Assembly: GCA_910580205.1 (NCBI GenBank)
Contig: CAJTVP010000011.1
Coordinates: forward strand, 1-52,893
Direction of reading: 5' to 3'
DNA length: 52,893 nucleotides
DNA from: an uncultured Eggerthellaceae bacterium
GTDB taxonomy: Bacteria; Actinomycetota; Coriobacteriia; Coriobacteriales; Eggerthellaceae
Shown here: positions 7,582 through 15,692 of the stretch, piece by piece
How positions within the stretch are numbered: position 1 is the stretch's first letter
Layout: every line of letters starts with the position of its first letter
Made by a program: the position numbers and the translations under genes
The notes under the pieces: generated by a model
The model's input: the letters and a program-made list of their open reading frames with translations, nothing else
Told to the model about the DNA's origin: nothing
Database searches by the model: none

Positions 7582-8880
7582 TTGAAACGAAGATTTTTGC
7601 ATACCACGTCTGCGCTCTGCCCGGATTGCTTGCGGGAGCTCCCCGCAGAGGTCTTCTCGGATGAAGAGGGCATCGTTTGGATGGAGCGCGCCTGCCCTGA
7701 GCACGGCGCATTCATCACGCGCATGTGGCCGGACGCGGACCATTATATGTGGTTGCGTTCCGAAGCCTTCCCGAAGACGCGCCCGGAGAACACGATCCCG
7801 GCAGGGGAGCCGTGCCCCTTCGGCTGTGGCACCTGCGCTCGCCACGGTCGGCGTGGCACGCTCCTTGAGATAGAGGTCACGCGCAATTGCAATCTGCATT
7901 GCCCGGTCTGCTTCGCGTCCGCCGAGAACGGCGAAGATGATCCATCCATGGAAGAGATCACCGCCATGTATCAGGTCATCGCGGATGCGGTGGGGACCGA
8001 CGGCGCGGTGCAGCTCACCGGAGGCGAGCCCACCTGCCGCAAGGATCTGGCGGACATCATCTACCTAGGCCGCTCCATGGGCTTCTGGGGAATCGAGGTC
8101 AACACGAACGGCCTCGTCATCGCGAACAAGCCGGGGTATCTGGAAGACCTGGTGGCGGCGGGGTTGACGGGCGTGTACCTCTCTTTCGACGGACTCACCC
8201 CAGAGGTCTATGAGGCCACGTGCGGACGGGATATCCTCGACACCAAGCTCCGCGCCATCGAGCGCTGCCGCGAATGCGGCATCCAAGTGGTGCTCTCAGT
8301 CGCGGTGGTCGCGGGCGTGAATGATGGTCAGCTGGGCGACCTGCTCCGGTTCGCTTTGGAGAACTCGGATGTGGTGGCGGGCTTGGCGCTCCAACCGGCC
8401 TTCACGAGCGGACGGTTCGACGCCCATCGCGCCTTGCCCCTCTCATCGGGGGATGTGATCGCGGATCTCTGCCAGCAGTCAGAGGGTCTGCTGGACCTCC
8501 ATGACGTCTGGCCGCTCGGCTGCTCCCATCCGCTGTGCGATACGGGCGTCTTCCTCTTGAAGTCCCCTGATGCCACCCATGAGAGCGGGTTCATCCCGGC
8601 CACGCGGATGATGACCATGGAAGAATACGCCGAAGGCTACAGCCCGGATTCACCGCAAGGCTCCGTCTTCCTGGACATCCTCTACAGCAAGGGCGTTCCC
8701 GTGTCCGATGGCCTGTCCGTCATCATCATGAACTACATGGATGCCTACAGCATGGACGTGGAGCGCCTGCGCGAATGCTCCATGATGGTCACGGTGCCTG
8801 ACGGGCGCGCTATCCCTTTCTGCTCCTATCATCTGACCGATTCGGCGGGGAAGCGCATCTACGCTCCCTGGTGCAAGTGA
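7582..8880 (+). CDS. Radical SAM enzyme, TrsS/MJ0619-like
   Basis: The protein has 432 residues. Its N-terminus carries a zinc-ribbon-like region (C13-P-D-C16, then ACPEHG with C38) and an extra Cys group CPFGCGTC (78, 82, 85). The radical SAM motif C103-x3-C107-x2-C110 follows in RNCNLHCPVC, with TGGEPT as the SAM-binding GGE-type motif. This architecture matches TrsS-like and tetraether-synthase-like radical SAM proteins; the substrate of the TrsS type is not known to me. The TTG start is chosen because GGAG sits seven bases upstream. It is preceded by the hairpin element and a palindrome, so it may have separate control, and followed by a ferredoxin-DUF169 gene that could supply electrons. 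Confidence 0.85.
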   Translation: MKRRFLHTTSALCPDCLRELPAEVFSDEEGIVWMERACPEHGAFITRMWPDADHYMWLRSEAFPKTRPENTIPAGEPCPFGCGTCARHGRRGTLLEIEVTRNCNLHCPVCFASAENGEDDPSMEEITAMYQVIADAVGTDGAVQLTGGEPTCRKDLADIIYLGRSMGFWGIEVNTNGLVIANKPGYLEDLVAAGLTGVYLSFDGLTPEVYEATCGRDILDTKLRAIERCRECGIQVVLSVAVVAGVNDGQLGDLLRFALENSDVVAGLALQPAFTSGRFDAHRALPLSSGDVIADLCQQSEGLLDLHDVWPLGCSHPLCDTGVFLLKSPDATHESGFIPATRMMTMEEYAEGYSPDSPQGSVFLDILYSKGVPVSDGLSVIIMNYMDAYSMDVERLRECSMMVTVPDGRAIPFCSYHLTDSAGKRIYAPWCK

Positions 8881-8888
8881 GGACCGCC

Positions 8889-9866
8889 ATGGCTGATTAT
8901 CAGATCACCCACAATCCGGATGCGTGCGTGAAGTGCGGGCTTTGCGTGGCGTTCTGCCCCATCCCCGGCGTGCTGGAGATGGGGGAGGATGGTTTTCCCC
9001 GCGTGGCGGATGCGGATCCGTGCGTGGGATGCCAGACATGCTCAGGCAATTGTCCGCAGCGCGCGCTGGCCGTGGAAGCCACGGGAGATGCCGTCTTCGA
9101 CCCGGCGGCAGGCGAAGAGCGCGCTGAGCCCATCCCGGAAGATGAGCGCCAGCAGTACGCCCAGTGGCAGAAGGAGATCATGGCCAGCCTCGATCTGCGT
9201 TGGCAGCCGGTGGCCGTGAGCCTGATCGACGCCGATGAGCCGCTGCCGGATGCCCCCATCCCCACCGAGAACCTGCGCTTCTGCCAGGCCATGATGGCGG
9301 CCCGCCGCGGCGCTTCCATCCTCATGCCGCCCTACCGCCATTCCTGCCCGGACGGCACGTCCATCTTCGGCATGACCGGCGTTCCGGAGAAGCTGGCTAC
9401 GGGAGAGATCTACGTGTTGTTCCACAAGGTCGTGGATGCCGAGGCCGCAGCGCGCATGGTGGCCGAGCGCCCCACGCTCCCGCCGAAGAGCAAGCGCGCC
9501 ACCTACGTCTCTCCGCTGTCGAAGACGGTGCGCACGCCGGATGTGGTCGTGTTCACGGGCACGCCGGAGCAGATGATGTGGCTGTGCATGTCCATGAGCT
9601 ATTTCGACGGCCACCGCTTCGACTTCCATGCCTCCGGCTTCAACTCCATGTGCGTGGAGGCCGTGCTGCTGCCCTTGGCCCATGATGAGCCCAACATCAC
9701 CTTCGGCTGCTACGGCTGCCGGGCGGCCACGGATGTGAGCGAGGACATGATGTTCATGGGCGTGCCCACATCCCGTCTCCCCATCATCGCTGAAGGGGCG
9801 AGGGAGCTGGCGAAGAAGGCCATTCCTGATTCACGCAACAAGATCTACGTCGAACCCATCATGTGA
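8889..9866 (+). CDS. Ferredoxin-DUF169 fusion protein
   Basis: This 325-residue protein has two [4Fe-4S] ferredoxin motifs at its N-terminus (Cys13, 16, 19, 23 and Cys45, 48, 51, 55) joined by an acidic linker to a DUF169 domain (from ~residue 85; features include FCQAM, the Cys-containing HSCPDGTS, and FGCYGCR). DUF169 has no settled function and occurs in anaerobes near redox genes. The ATG at 8889 is used because AGTGAGGA precedes it; an in-frame GTG at 8871 would overlap the radical SAM gene and lacks a ribosome site. A redox partner for the radical SAM enzyme is a reasonable inference. Confidence 0.82.
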   Translation: MADYQITHNPDACVKCGLCVAFCPIPGVLEMGEDGFPRVADADPCVGCQTCSGNCPQRALAVEATGDAVFDPAAGEERAEPIPEDERQQYAQWQKEIMASLDLRWQPVAVSLIDADEPLPDAPIPTENLRFCQAMMAARRGASILMPPYRHSCPDGTSIFGMTGVPEKLATGEIYVLFHKVVDAEAAARMVAERPTLPPKSKRATYVSPLSKTVRTPDVVVFTGTPEQMMWLCMSMSYFDGHRFDFHASGFNSMCVEAVLLPLAHDEPNITFGCYGCRAATDVSEDMMFMGVPTSRLPIIAEGARELAKKAIPDSRNKIYVEPIM

Positions 9867-9877
9867 GGGCGTCCGCC

Positions 9878-10318
9878 ATGGCCGATCTGTTCACCTTGCG
9901 ACCCGCCCGTGAAAAGGACAAGGCTCTCCTTGATTCCTACTGCTATGCGGAGGGGATGGATCATCTGCCCGATGTCGAGCGCGTGACCGTGGCGGTCGAT
10001 GAGGAGGATGCGCCGGTGGGGTTCATCCGCCTGGTGCGCGGCGCCAACGGCGTGGACCATGTGAACCCGGTCGTCACCTACCGCCTGTGGCGCGGATATG
10101 GGGTGGGCCGCGCGCTCATCGAAGATGCGCTCAGAGAGGTGCCAGAGCTCCGTTTGGTGGCGCGGGGGCCGTCTGTTCCCTTCTATGAGCGTTTGGGCTT
10201 CTCCGCATGCGGATGGGATGAAGTGGACACCTCGGTCACGGAGGAGTGCGATGGCTGCCCGATGATCGACGAATGCCATCCGCTGCCGATGAAGATCAGC
10301 GCATCCGATTTCGTCTGA
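9878..10318 (+). CDS. GNAT-family N-acetyltransferase with Cys-bearing tail
   Basis: This 146-residue GNAT protein has the acetyl-CoA loop in LWRGYGVGRALIEDAL and the typical FYERLGF element. After the fold comes a short tail with ECDGCPMIDEC, three cysteines in a C-x2-C-x5-C spacing that could bind metal or be modified. The ATG at 9878 fits the GNAT fold start; an in-frame GTG at 9863 overlaps the upstream gene by one codon. It is the last gene of the cluster and the substrate is unknown. Confidence 0.8.
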   Translation: MADLFTLRPAREKDKALLDSYCYAEGMDHLPDVERVTVAVDEEDAPVGFIRLVRGANGVDHVNPVVTYRLWRGYGVGRALIEDALREVPELRLVARGPSVPFYERLGFSACGWDEVDTSVTEECDGCPMIDECHPLPMKISASDFV

Positions 10319-10344
10319 TCGGCGTGATGCGTCCGGGAAGGGCG

Positions 10345-10776
10345 CTAATGGCTGCACTGAGGCGTGTCTGGAAGCTCTATGCCCAGCGCGTCAGCGGCGG
10401 ACGCTCTCAGCTCTTCGATGGTGAGCTTGTAACAGGCCAGCGCATCTATCCAGCGACGGAGGCATCCGTAGCCCTTGTCCGTCAAAGAGAACACCCGTTT
10501 CGCGGCCCCTTGCTCCGGCGTTTCCCATTCGCTCGTGACATACCCCAGCGATTCCATGCGCTTGAGCGCTCGGTAGATGCCCGTGGCATCGGGCTTCTTG
10601 CCGCCGAACATGGGTGAGGATGCAGCTTGCTGCACGATGATGTAACCATGCATGGGCTCTTTCGCCTGAGCCAAGATGGTCAGGATGGTCGGCTGGGACA
10701 GACGGGAAAGAGACCGGCCCAGCTCGGAGCATTCGGCAAGGTCTTGGTCAGATTTCGGATGGCAGCCGCTCCACAT
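10345..10776 (-). CDS. PadR-family transcriptional regulator
   Basis: This winged-helix regulator has the PadR pattern: ILTILAQAKEPMHGYIIVQ, then TGIYRALKRMESLGYV as recognition helix and wing, and RVFSLTDKGYGCL. It has 143 residues from the ATG at 10776, chosen because AGAAGGA lies six bases before it; two ATGs further upstream (10794, 10818) lack such a site. A disordered Cys-containing head precedes the helix-turn-helix. It converges on the redox cluster and diverges from glmS, so it could control its own promoter region; the real target is unknown. Confidence 0.85.
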   Translation of the reverse strand: MWSGCHPKSDQDLAECSELGRSLSRLSQPTILTILAQAKEPMHGYIIVQQAASSPMFGGKKPDATGIYRALKRMESLGYVTSEWETPEQGAAKRVFSLTDKGYGCLRRWIDALACYKLTIEELRASAADALGIELPDTPQCSH

Positions 10777-10883
10777 GGAAGATCCTTCTCTCATCGCAGC
10801 GTTTCGGTCTGCTGCCATCTTCTCACAACTTCGCCATGGCCGCCAGTGATGGAAAGCCAGCGCGCGCAGGCGGGGTTCTGAAT

Positions 10884-10889
10884 TAGAAT
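10884..10889 (+). promoter_or_regulatory. Candidate -10 box for glmS
   Basis: TAGAAT lies 33 bases before the glmS ATG, in an AT-richer patch of an otherwise GC-rich gap. No convincing -35 is visible. The same TAGAAT hexamer recurs at 33540, 45946 and on the minus strand at 33486. Confidence 0.45.
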
Positions 10890-10922
10890 CTAGGGCACCA
10901 GCTTCGCCTTGAAGGAGGCTCT

Positions 10923-12854
10923 ATGTGCGGAATCGTCGGGTACAGCGGCTCACGTCCGGCCGCCCCTGTCCTGGTCAACGGGCTCAAGCGCTTGGAATAC
11001 CGGGGGTATGATTCATCGGGCATCGCCGTTGAAGAGGGGGCGCAGCTCAAGTCCATCTGCCGAACGGGCCGCATATCCGAGCTTGAACGGTCCCTTCCGG
11101 ACTTCCATCTCACGGGTTCCTGTGGCATCGGGCATACGCGTTGGGCCACCCATGGCGCGCCGTCGGAGGCGAACGCGCATCCTCATCTGTCATGCGAAGG
11201 CGACATAGCCATCGTGCACAATGGCATCATCGAGAATCACGCGGAGCTCCGGTCGGTGCTGGAGAAGCGCGGGCATCGCTTCACATCCCAAACGGACTCG
11301 GAAGTCATCGTGCATCTCATCGAAGATGCCTACGCTCGCTTGGCGTTCCAGACATCGGAAGATGACGACATGGAAGACGCCCTCGGAAAGCGCGAAGAGC
11401 GCACCCCGGCATCGGAGGTGAAGGCGGGCGAGCCGTCATTGCTCTTGCAAGCGCTCTCCATGGCCACCAGCATGCTCATCGGCTCGTGGGCCATCTGCGC
11501 CATTTCCAGCCACGAGCCCGGCATCATCGCCTGCGCCCGCAAGGAATCCCCGCTCGTGATCGGGCATGGGGCGGACGGGGAGCATGTGGCCTCCGACGTG
11601 ACGGCGCTCCAAGGCGTCGTGCCGCAGGTGTGCGTGCTCGGCGACGGGCAGTTCGCGGATGTCGCCTCCCATTCGTTCGCCGTGTTCTCCTCGGTTGAAG
11701 AGCGGCTCATCAGCGCGAAGGGCGAGATGATGCGGCTGGATTGGAACGCTGAGGTGGCCGAGCGCGGGCGCTTCGCCGATTTCATGCTGAAAGAGATCTA
11801 CGAGCAGCCGCGCGTCATCCGCGACACGCTGGAAGGGCGCCTGAACCACGGCGCCATCACCATCTCCGAGCTGTCCCTCACCCATGAAGAGCTGAATCTG
11901 GTCGATCGCGTGGTCATCATCGCGTGCGGCACCAGCTATCATGCGGCCCTCGTGGCGAAGAACCTCATCGAAGGGTGGTCGCGCATCCCCTGCGAGGTGG
12001 AAGTGGCCAGCGAGTTCCGATATCGCGACCCTATCATCACCCCATCCACGTTGGTGGTGGCCGTGTCCCAGTCCGGTGAGACCGCCGACACGCTGGCGGC
12101 CATCCGGGATGCGCGCATCAAGGGAGCGAAGGTGTTCGGCATCACGAACGTGATCGGCTCTCCGGTGGCCCGTGAATCGGATGGCGTGATCTACACGAAG
12201 GCCAACAAGGAGATCGCTGTGGCCTCCACGAAGAGCTTCACTGGCCAGTTGGTCTCGCTCACGCTTTTGGCGCTGCTCTTGGGGCAGGCGAAAGGGCGGC
12301 TCAAGCAGGCTCAGGTGCGGATGCTCTTCAATGAGCTGGCGAACACCGCAGAGCAGGCCGAAGCCATCCTGAAGGAGGCCAGCGCCATAGACGAAGCCGC
12401 CGTCTCATTCAAGGATTCTCGCAGCGCTCTGTTCATCGGGCGCGGCATGGGCGCGGCGGTGGCAGAGGAGGGCGCGCTCAAGCTCAAAGAGGTGAGCTAT
12501 CTGCATGCGGAGGCGTACCCGGCCGGCGAGATGAAGCACGGTCCCATCGCGCTCATCGAACCGGGTTTCCCGGTGATCGCCGTGGCCACTCAAAGCCCTA
12601 CGTATGACAAGGTGCTCTCCAACATCCAGGAGGCCAAGACGCGCGGCGCCATGGTGGTGGCTGTGGCCACGGAGGGGGATGAGGGCATAGGCCAGTTCGC
12701 GGATCACGTGATCTTCATCCCGCGCGTGCGAGACGCCTTCTCTCCCATCACCGCCATCATCCCGTTGCAGCTCCTCGCGCGCAAGATCGCCCTTCTGCGC
12801 GGGTGCAACATAGACCAACCGCGCAATCTGGCGAAATCGGTCACGGTGGAGTAG
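10923..12854 (+). CDS. glmS: Glutamine-fructose-6-phosphate aminotransferase (isomerizing)
   Basis: GlmS makes glucosamine-6-phosphate from fructose-6-phosphate and glutamine, the first step to UDP-GlcNAc. The start is fixed by CGIVGY, whose Cys becomes the N-terminal nucleophile after Met removal, with GAAGGAGG upstream. The glutaminase domain has HTRWATHG and HNGIIENH; two SIS domains follow (CGTSYHA, SQSGETADT, then GRGMGAAVAEEGALKLKE) and the end is NLAKSVTVE as in the family. At 643 residues it is longer than the usual ~610. The surplus is mostly an acidic polar insert around residues 145-175 of the glutaminase domain. No glmS ribozyme-like leader fits in the short gap. Confidence 0.97.
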   Translation: MCGIVGYSGSRPAAPVLVNGLKRLEYRGYDSSGIAVEEGAQLKSICRTGRISELERSLPDFHLTGSCGIGHTRWATHGAPSEANAHPHLSCEGDIAIVHNGIIENHAELRSVLEKRGHRFTSQTDSEVIVHLIEDAYARLAFQTSEDDDMEDALGKREERTPASEVKAGEPSLLLQALSMATSMLIGSWAICAISSHEPGIIACARKESPLVIGHGADGEHVASDVTALQGVVPQVCVLGDGQFADVASHSFAVFSSVEERLISAKGEMMRLDWNAEVAERGRFADFMLKEIYEQPRVIRDTLEGRLNHGAITISELSLTHEELNLVDRVVIIACGTSYHAALVAKNLIEGWSRIPCEVEVASEFRYRDPIITPSTLVVAVSQSGETADTLAAIRDARIKGAKVFGITNVIGSPVARESDGVIYTKANKEIAVASTKSFTGQLVSLTLLALLLGQAKGRLKQAQVRMLFNELANTAEQAEAILKEASAIDEAAVSFKDSRSALFIGRGMGAAVAEEGALKLKEVSYLHAEAYPAGEMKHGPIALIEPGFPVIAVATQSPTYDKVLSNIQEAKTRGAMVVAVATEGDEGIGQFADHVIFIPRVRDAFSPITAIIPLQLLARKIALLRGCNIDQPRNLAKSVTVE

Positions 12855-12862
12855 GTCTCAAG

Positions 12863-13477
12863 ATGGCACGCAGCAAGAAAGCGCAAGCCGCCATCGAAAG
12901 CGCGCTTTTGGTGGACCAGCCGGGGCAGAACGTGGGGCTTGGCGTTGATCTGGTGGAAGTGGCGCGCATGGAGCGCATCCTCGAGCGCACGCCATCATTC
13001 AAGGCCAAGGTGTTCAGCCCGGATGAGCGCGCCTATTGTGACGGACGCGCGCGCCCGGCCATGCACTATGCCGCGCGATTCGCGGCGAAAGAAGCGGTGG
13101 TGAAGGCGCTGGGCCTGGGGTTCAGCTCCGGTATCTCCGTGCGCGACATCGAAGTGGTTCGCGCGGAAGGAGGGCGTCCGTCCATCCAGTTGTCAGGGCG
13201 CGCCCTTGAAGAGGCCCGTGCCCAGGGCGTGACGGACATCCCGGTCTCTCTTTCCCACACCGCCACGGGTGCCATCGCCTGCGCCATGGCGCTCACGCCT
13301 GAGAGCGCCATCCGCAGAGAGCCGAAAGCCAGCCCGCAAGAAGAGCTGGCGCGGCAGTTCAAGGAGGCGCGTCAGATGTTGGATGAGCTGGACGCTTCTC
13401 CGGCTTCCAGCGAAGGGGCTGACGCGGGGGAGGCGGAGGACGCTTCGGACGCTCAGAGCGCGGAGGTGCGGTCGTGA
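12863..13477 (+). CDS. acpS: Holo-[acyl-carrier-protein] synthase with C-terminal extension
   Basis: AcpS transfers phosphopantetheine from CoA to apo-ACP. The core shows VGLGVDLVEVARMERI with the Mg-binding Asp, FAAKEAVVKALG with the second metal ligand, and VSLSHTATGAIA. The product has 204 residues from the ATG at 12863, against ~120-130 for the family. About 25 residues precede the core and ~65 acidic, Ala/Glu/Asp-rich residues follow it, probably disordered. It starts 8 bases after glmS and its stop overlaps the nnrD start by 4 bases, so the three genes form an operon. Confidence 0.93.
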   Translation: MARSKKAQAAIESALLVDQPGQNVGLGVDLVEVARMERILERTPSFKAKVFSPDERAYCDGRARPAMHYAARFAAKEAVVKALGLGFSSGISVRDIEVVRAEGGRPSIQLSGRALEEARAQGVTDIPVSLSHTATGAIACAMALTPESAIRREPKASPQEELARQFKEARQMLDELDASPASSEGADAGEAEDASDAQSAEVRS

Positions 13478-14388
13478 GCCCGCAGATCCGTCTGGTGCGC
13501 GCCAGCGCTCAGGAGCTTGAAGCGGAGCTTCCCACGCCCGATCCGCAGGCGAACAAATACACCCGGGGAAAGCTCACGGTCATCGGCGGCAGCGGCGAAT
13601 ATCCTGGTTCCGCCTGCCTTGCCAGCAAAGCGGGCTTGCTCATGGGTGCGGGCTATGTTGAATGCGTTTGCTCTGATCCAGCGGTTCCCTTGGTCCGTGC
13701 GTTCGCGCCTTCGTTGGTGGTGCGTTCTTGGGAGGGGGCATCCGCTCAGGACTTTGGTCTTGACGGAGTGGATGCGCATCATCCGAAGGCATGCTTGATC
13801 GGGTCGGGCATGGCCGTTCGCGAAGGCCAGGAAGCGCTCCTGCGCCGGATCATCACGGGATGCGCCGCGTCGCTCGTGCTGGATGGCGGGGCGCTGCGCA
13901 TGGTGGCGGAAGGCGGCCTGCAGGAACTGGTGCGCGCACGAAGGCAGAGCCATGCCTCCACGGCCATGACGCCGCATGGGGGAGAGGCGGCGGCTTTGGC
14001 GCGGGCTGCGGGTCTTGCCGTGCCGGATGAGAGCGCTTCAGCAGAGGAGCAGGCGCGCTACGCGCAGCGGTTGGCTGATGCCTACCAGGCCACCATCCTC
14101 CTCAAAGGCCCCATCTCCCTCATCGCCTCTGCCGCAGAGGGAAGGGATGCGGTGGTGCATCTCATGGATGAGGGCACCGCGGCGCTCGCGAAAGCGGGCA
14201 CGGGGGATGTGCTGGCGGGCATGGTGGGCTCGCTTCTGGCTCAGGGGAAGCCCGCGCACGCATCCTGCGTGCTGGCATCCACCCTGCATGCTCGCGCTGG
14301 ATGCCTGTCCGCTGATGAGTGCGGCATCATCTCGGTCACCGCCGAAAGCGTGCTCGAAGCGCTGCCCGCTGCCATTCTGGCGCTCTAG
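13474..14388 (+). CDS. nnrD: ADP/ATP-dependent NAD(P)HX dehydratase
   Basis: This 304-residue ribokinase-fold repair enzyme restores NAD(P)H from its hydrated form. Visible motifs are GKLTVIGGSGEYPGSACLA near residue 33, the T-x-H-GGE-like MTPHGGEAAAL, and the catalytic NxGTGD-type AKAGTGDVLAGMVGSLLAQG. The NAD(P)HX epimerase domain usually fused in YjeF proteins is absent here. It starts with GTG, overlapping acpS by 4 bases. Confidence 0.92.
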   Translation: MSPQIRLVRASAQELEAELPTPDPQANKYTRGKLTVIGGSGEYPGSACLASKAGLLMGAGYVECVCSDPAVPLVRAFAPSLVVRSWEGASAQDFGLDGVDAHHPKACLIGSGMAVREGQEALLRRIITGCAASLVLDGGALRMVAEGGLQELVRARRQSHASTAMTPHGGEAAALARAAGLAVPDESASAEEQARYAQRLADAYQATILLKGPISLIASAAEGRDAVVHLMDEGTAALAKAGTGDVLAGMVGSLLAQGKPAHASCVLASTLHARAGCLSADECGIISVTAESVLEALPAAILAL

Positions 14389-14445
14389 GCGCCTCCTGCC
14401 AGCCGTCCGCTGCGCGGCCTCCAAGACAAAAGCGCTGGTTTTCCC

Positions 14446-14474
14446 TTGCAACCTGATTCGCGCTTTGTCATAAT
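14446..14474 (+). promoter_or_regulatory. Promoter of tRNA-Glu
   Basis: TTGCAA (14446-14451) and CATAAT (14469-14474) are separated by 17 bases, a good housekeeping promoter, 41 bases upstream of the tRNA 5' end. Confidence 0.75.
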
Positions 14475-14515
14475 GTCACGGCTGCTTGCGCACGCGGGTG
14501 GCGTTGTCGCATCGG

Positions 14516-14590
14516 GTCCCCATAGTCTAGTGGTTAGGACGCGGCCCTTTCAAGGCTGAGACACGGGTTCAATTCCCGTTGGGGGCACCA
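14516..14590 (+). tRNA. tRNA-Glu(TTC), CCA encoded
   Basis: Acceptor arm GTCCCCA (14516-14522) pairs with TGGGGGC (14580-14586), followed by A and CCA. The anticodon loop CTTTCAA carries TTC, and the T-loop is GGTTCAATTCC. The dispersed hairpin element begins immediately after the CCA. Confidence 0.97.
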
Positions 14591-14668
14591 CTTCATCCAT
14601 TTCGCGGTCCAAGCGCTCCTTCCTCGTTGGGCGAAGCCAACTCGGTCGCGCTTTCCCGCGAACTGAAT
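14591..14668 (+). repeat. Dispersed hairpin element, copy 2
   Basis: It begins directly after the tRNA-Glu CCA. Outer stem AAGCGC (14611-14616) / GCGCTT (14648-14653); inner stem GTTGG (14626-14630) / CCAAC (14637-14641) with loop GCGAAG. The side spacers are 9 and 6 bases. It ends in CGCGAACTGAATTGAA. Confidence 0.85.
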
Positions 14669-14679
14669 TGAAGTGGTTC

Positions 14680-14764
14680 CCATTTCATCCATCGTGCGCT
14701 CCAAACCCTTCTTCCTCGCGTAGCTGAGTACGCTCGGGCGGGTTTTCACGCGAACTGAATCGAA
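14680..14764 (+). repeat. Dispersed hairpin element, copy 3 (covarying stems)
   Basis: This tandem copy lies ~90 bases after copy 2. Outer stem AAACCC (14703-14708) / GGGTTT (14740-14745); inner stem GCGTA (14718-14722) / TACGC (14729-14733) with loop GCTGAG. Spacers are again 9 and 6 bases. Relative to copy 2, two outer and four inner base pairs are changed on both sides so that pairing is kept. A partial third start follows (CATTCCATCCATTTCGCG, ending near 14789). Confidence 0.85.
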
Positions 14765-14906
14765 ATGGACCCATTCCATCCATTTCGCGCTTTTCAATGT
14801 AACCATGAGATTTCATATTTTCTCCTGCTTTCAGGACCATTTGCTCCGTGCTACCATGGCACGCGAAAAAGACGAGCGCTCAACAGGGCGCATGCGAGGA
14901 GGACGT

Positions 14907-15683
14907 ATGCTCAAGATAAAGGACCTTGTGTTCCAAGTGCCGTTGGAACATGATCCCAGCACGAAGAAGACCATCATCGACCATCTGTCCCTTGAGGTGT
15001 CCGATGGCGCGTTCATCGTCATCACGGGCCCGAACGGCGGTGGGAAATCCACCCTGGCGAAGCTCATCATGGGCATGGAGAAGCCCACGTCGGGCACCAT
15101 CGAATTCGCCGGTGAGGACATCACCCAGGCGGACATCACGGACCGCGCTCGCTTGGGGATCGGCTACGGCTTCCAACAGCCCGCTCGCTTCAAGGGCATG
15201 ACAGTGAAGAAGCTCTTGGATATAGCCGCTGGCAAACGCCTGCCCATGCTCGCGTGCAATGAGTATCTGGCGAAGGTGGGCCTCTGCTCTGCGGGCTATC
15301 TCACGCGCGAAGTGGACAAATCCCTGTCGGGCGGCGAGGTCAAGCGCATCGAGATCGCCACCATCCTGGCGCGCGATCCGAAGCTGGCCATCTACGATGA
15401 GCCGGAAGCGGGGATCGACCTGTGGAGCTTCGACCGTCTCACGGAGACGTTCCGCGACATCCATGAGGCCCAGGCAGGGCATTCCATCGTGATCATCTCC
15501 CACCAGGAGCGCATCATCCGCCTGGCGGATGAAGTGGTCGTTCTGCGCGACGGTCAGATCAGCCTCACGGGCACGCCAGATGAGGTCATGCCGGAGCTGG
15601 GCTTCACCAGCAAAGGCATCAACGGCTGCATGCTCTCAGAGCCCACCGACCTCCATCTCACTCCGATCCCCACCACCTGCTAG
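14907..15683 (+). CDS. sufC: Fe-S cluster assembly ATPase SufC (SmsC-like)
   Basis: This ABC-type ATPase (258 residues) powers the SufB scaffold in Fe-S cluster assembly. It shows Walker A GPNGGGKST, a Q-loop in YGFQQPARFKG, signature SLSGGEVKRIEIA, Walker B IYDEPEAGIDLWS and a switch His in IISHQERI. The ATG at 14907 follows GAGGAGG and begins LKIKDL as in SufC; upstream in-frame ATGs would add unrelated residues from the repeat region. Only sufB follows, with no sufD, sufS or sufU, so this is the two-component form. Confidence 0.93.
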   Translation: MLKIKDLVFQVPLEHDPSTKKTIIDHLSLEVSDGAFIVITGPNGGGKSTLAKLIMGMEKPTSGTIEFAGEDITQADITDRARLGIGYGFQQPARFKGMTVKKLLDIAAGKRLPMLACNEYLAKVGLCSAGYLTREVDKSLSGGEVKRIEIATILARDPKLAIYDEPEAGIDLWSFDRLTETFRDIHEAQAGHSIVIISHQERIIRLADEVVVLRDGQISLTGTPDEVMPELGFTSKGINGCMLSEPTDLHLTPIPTTC

Positions 15684-15692
15684 GAGGACATC

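Noticed and set aside
10819..10922. glmS ribozyme or other riboswitch upstream of glmS
   Set aside because: The gap is only ~100 bases, contains a likely -10 close to the gene and shows no ribozyme-like core.
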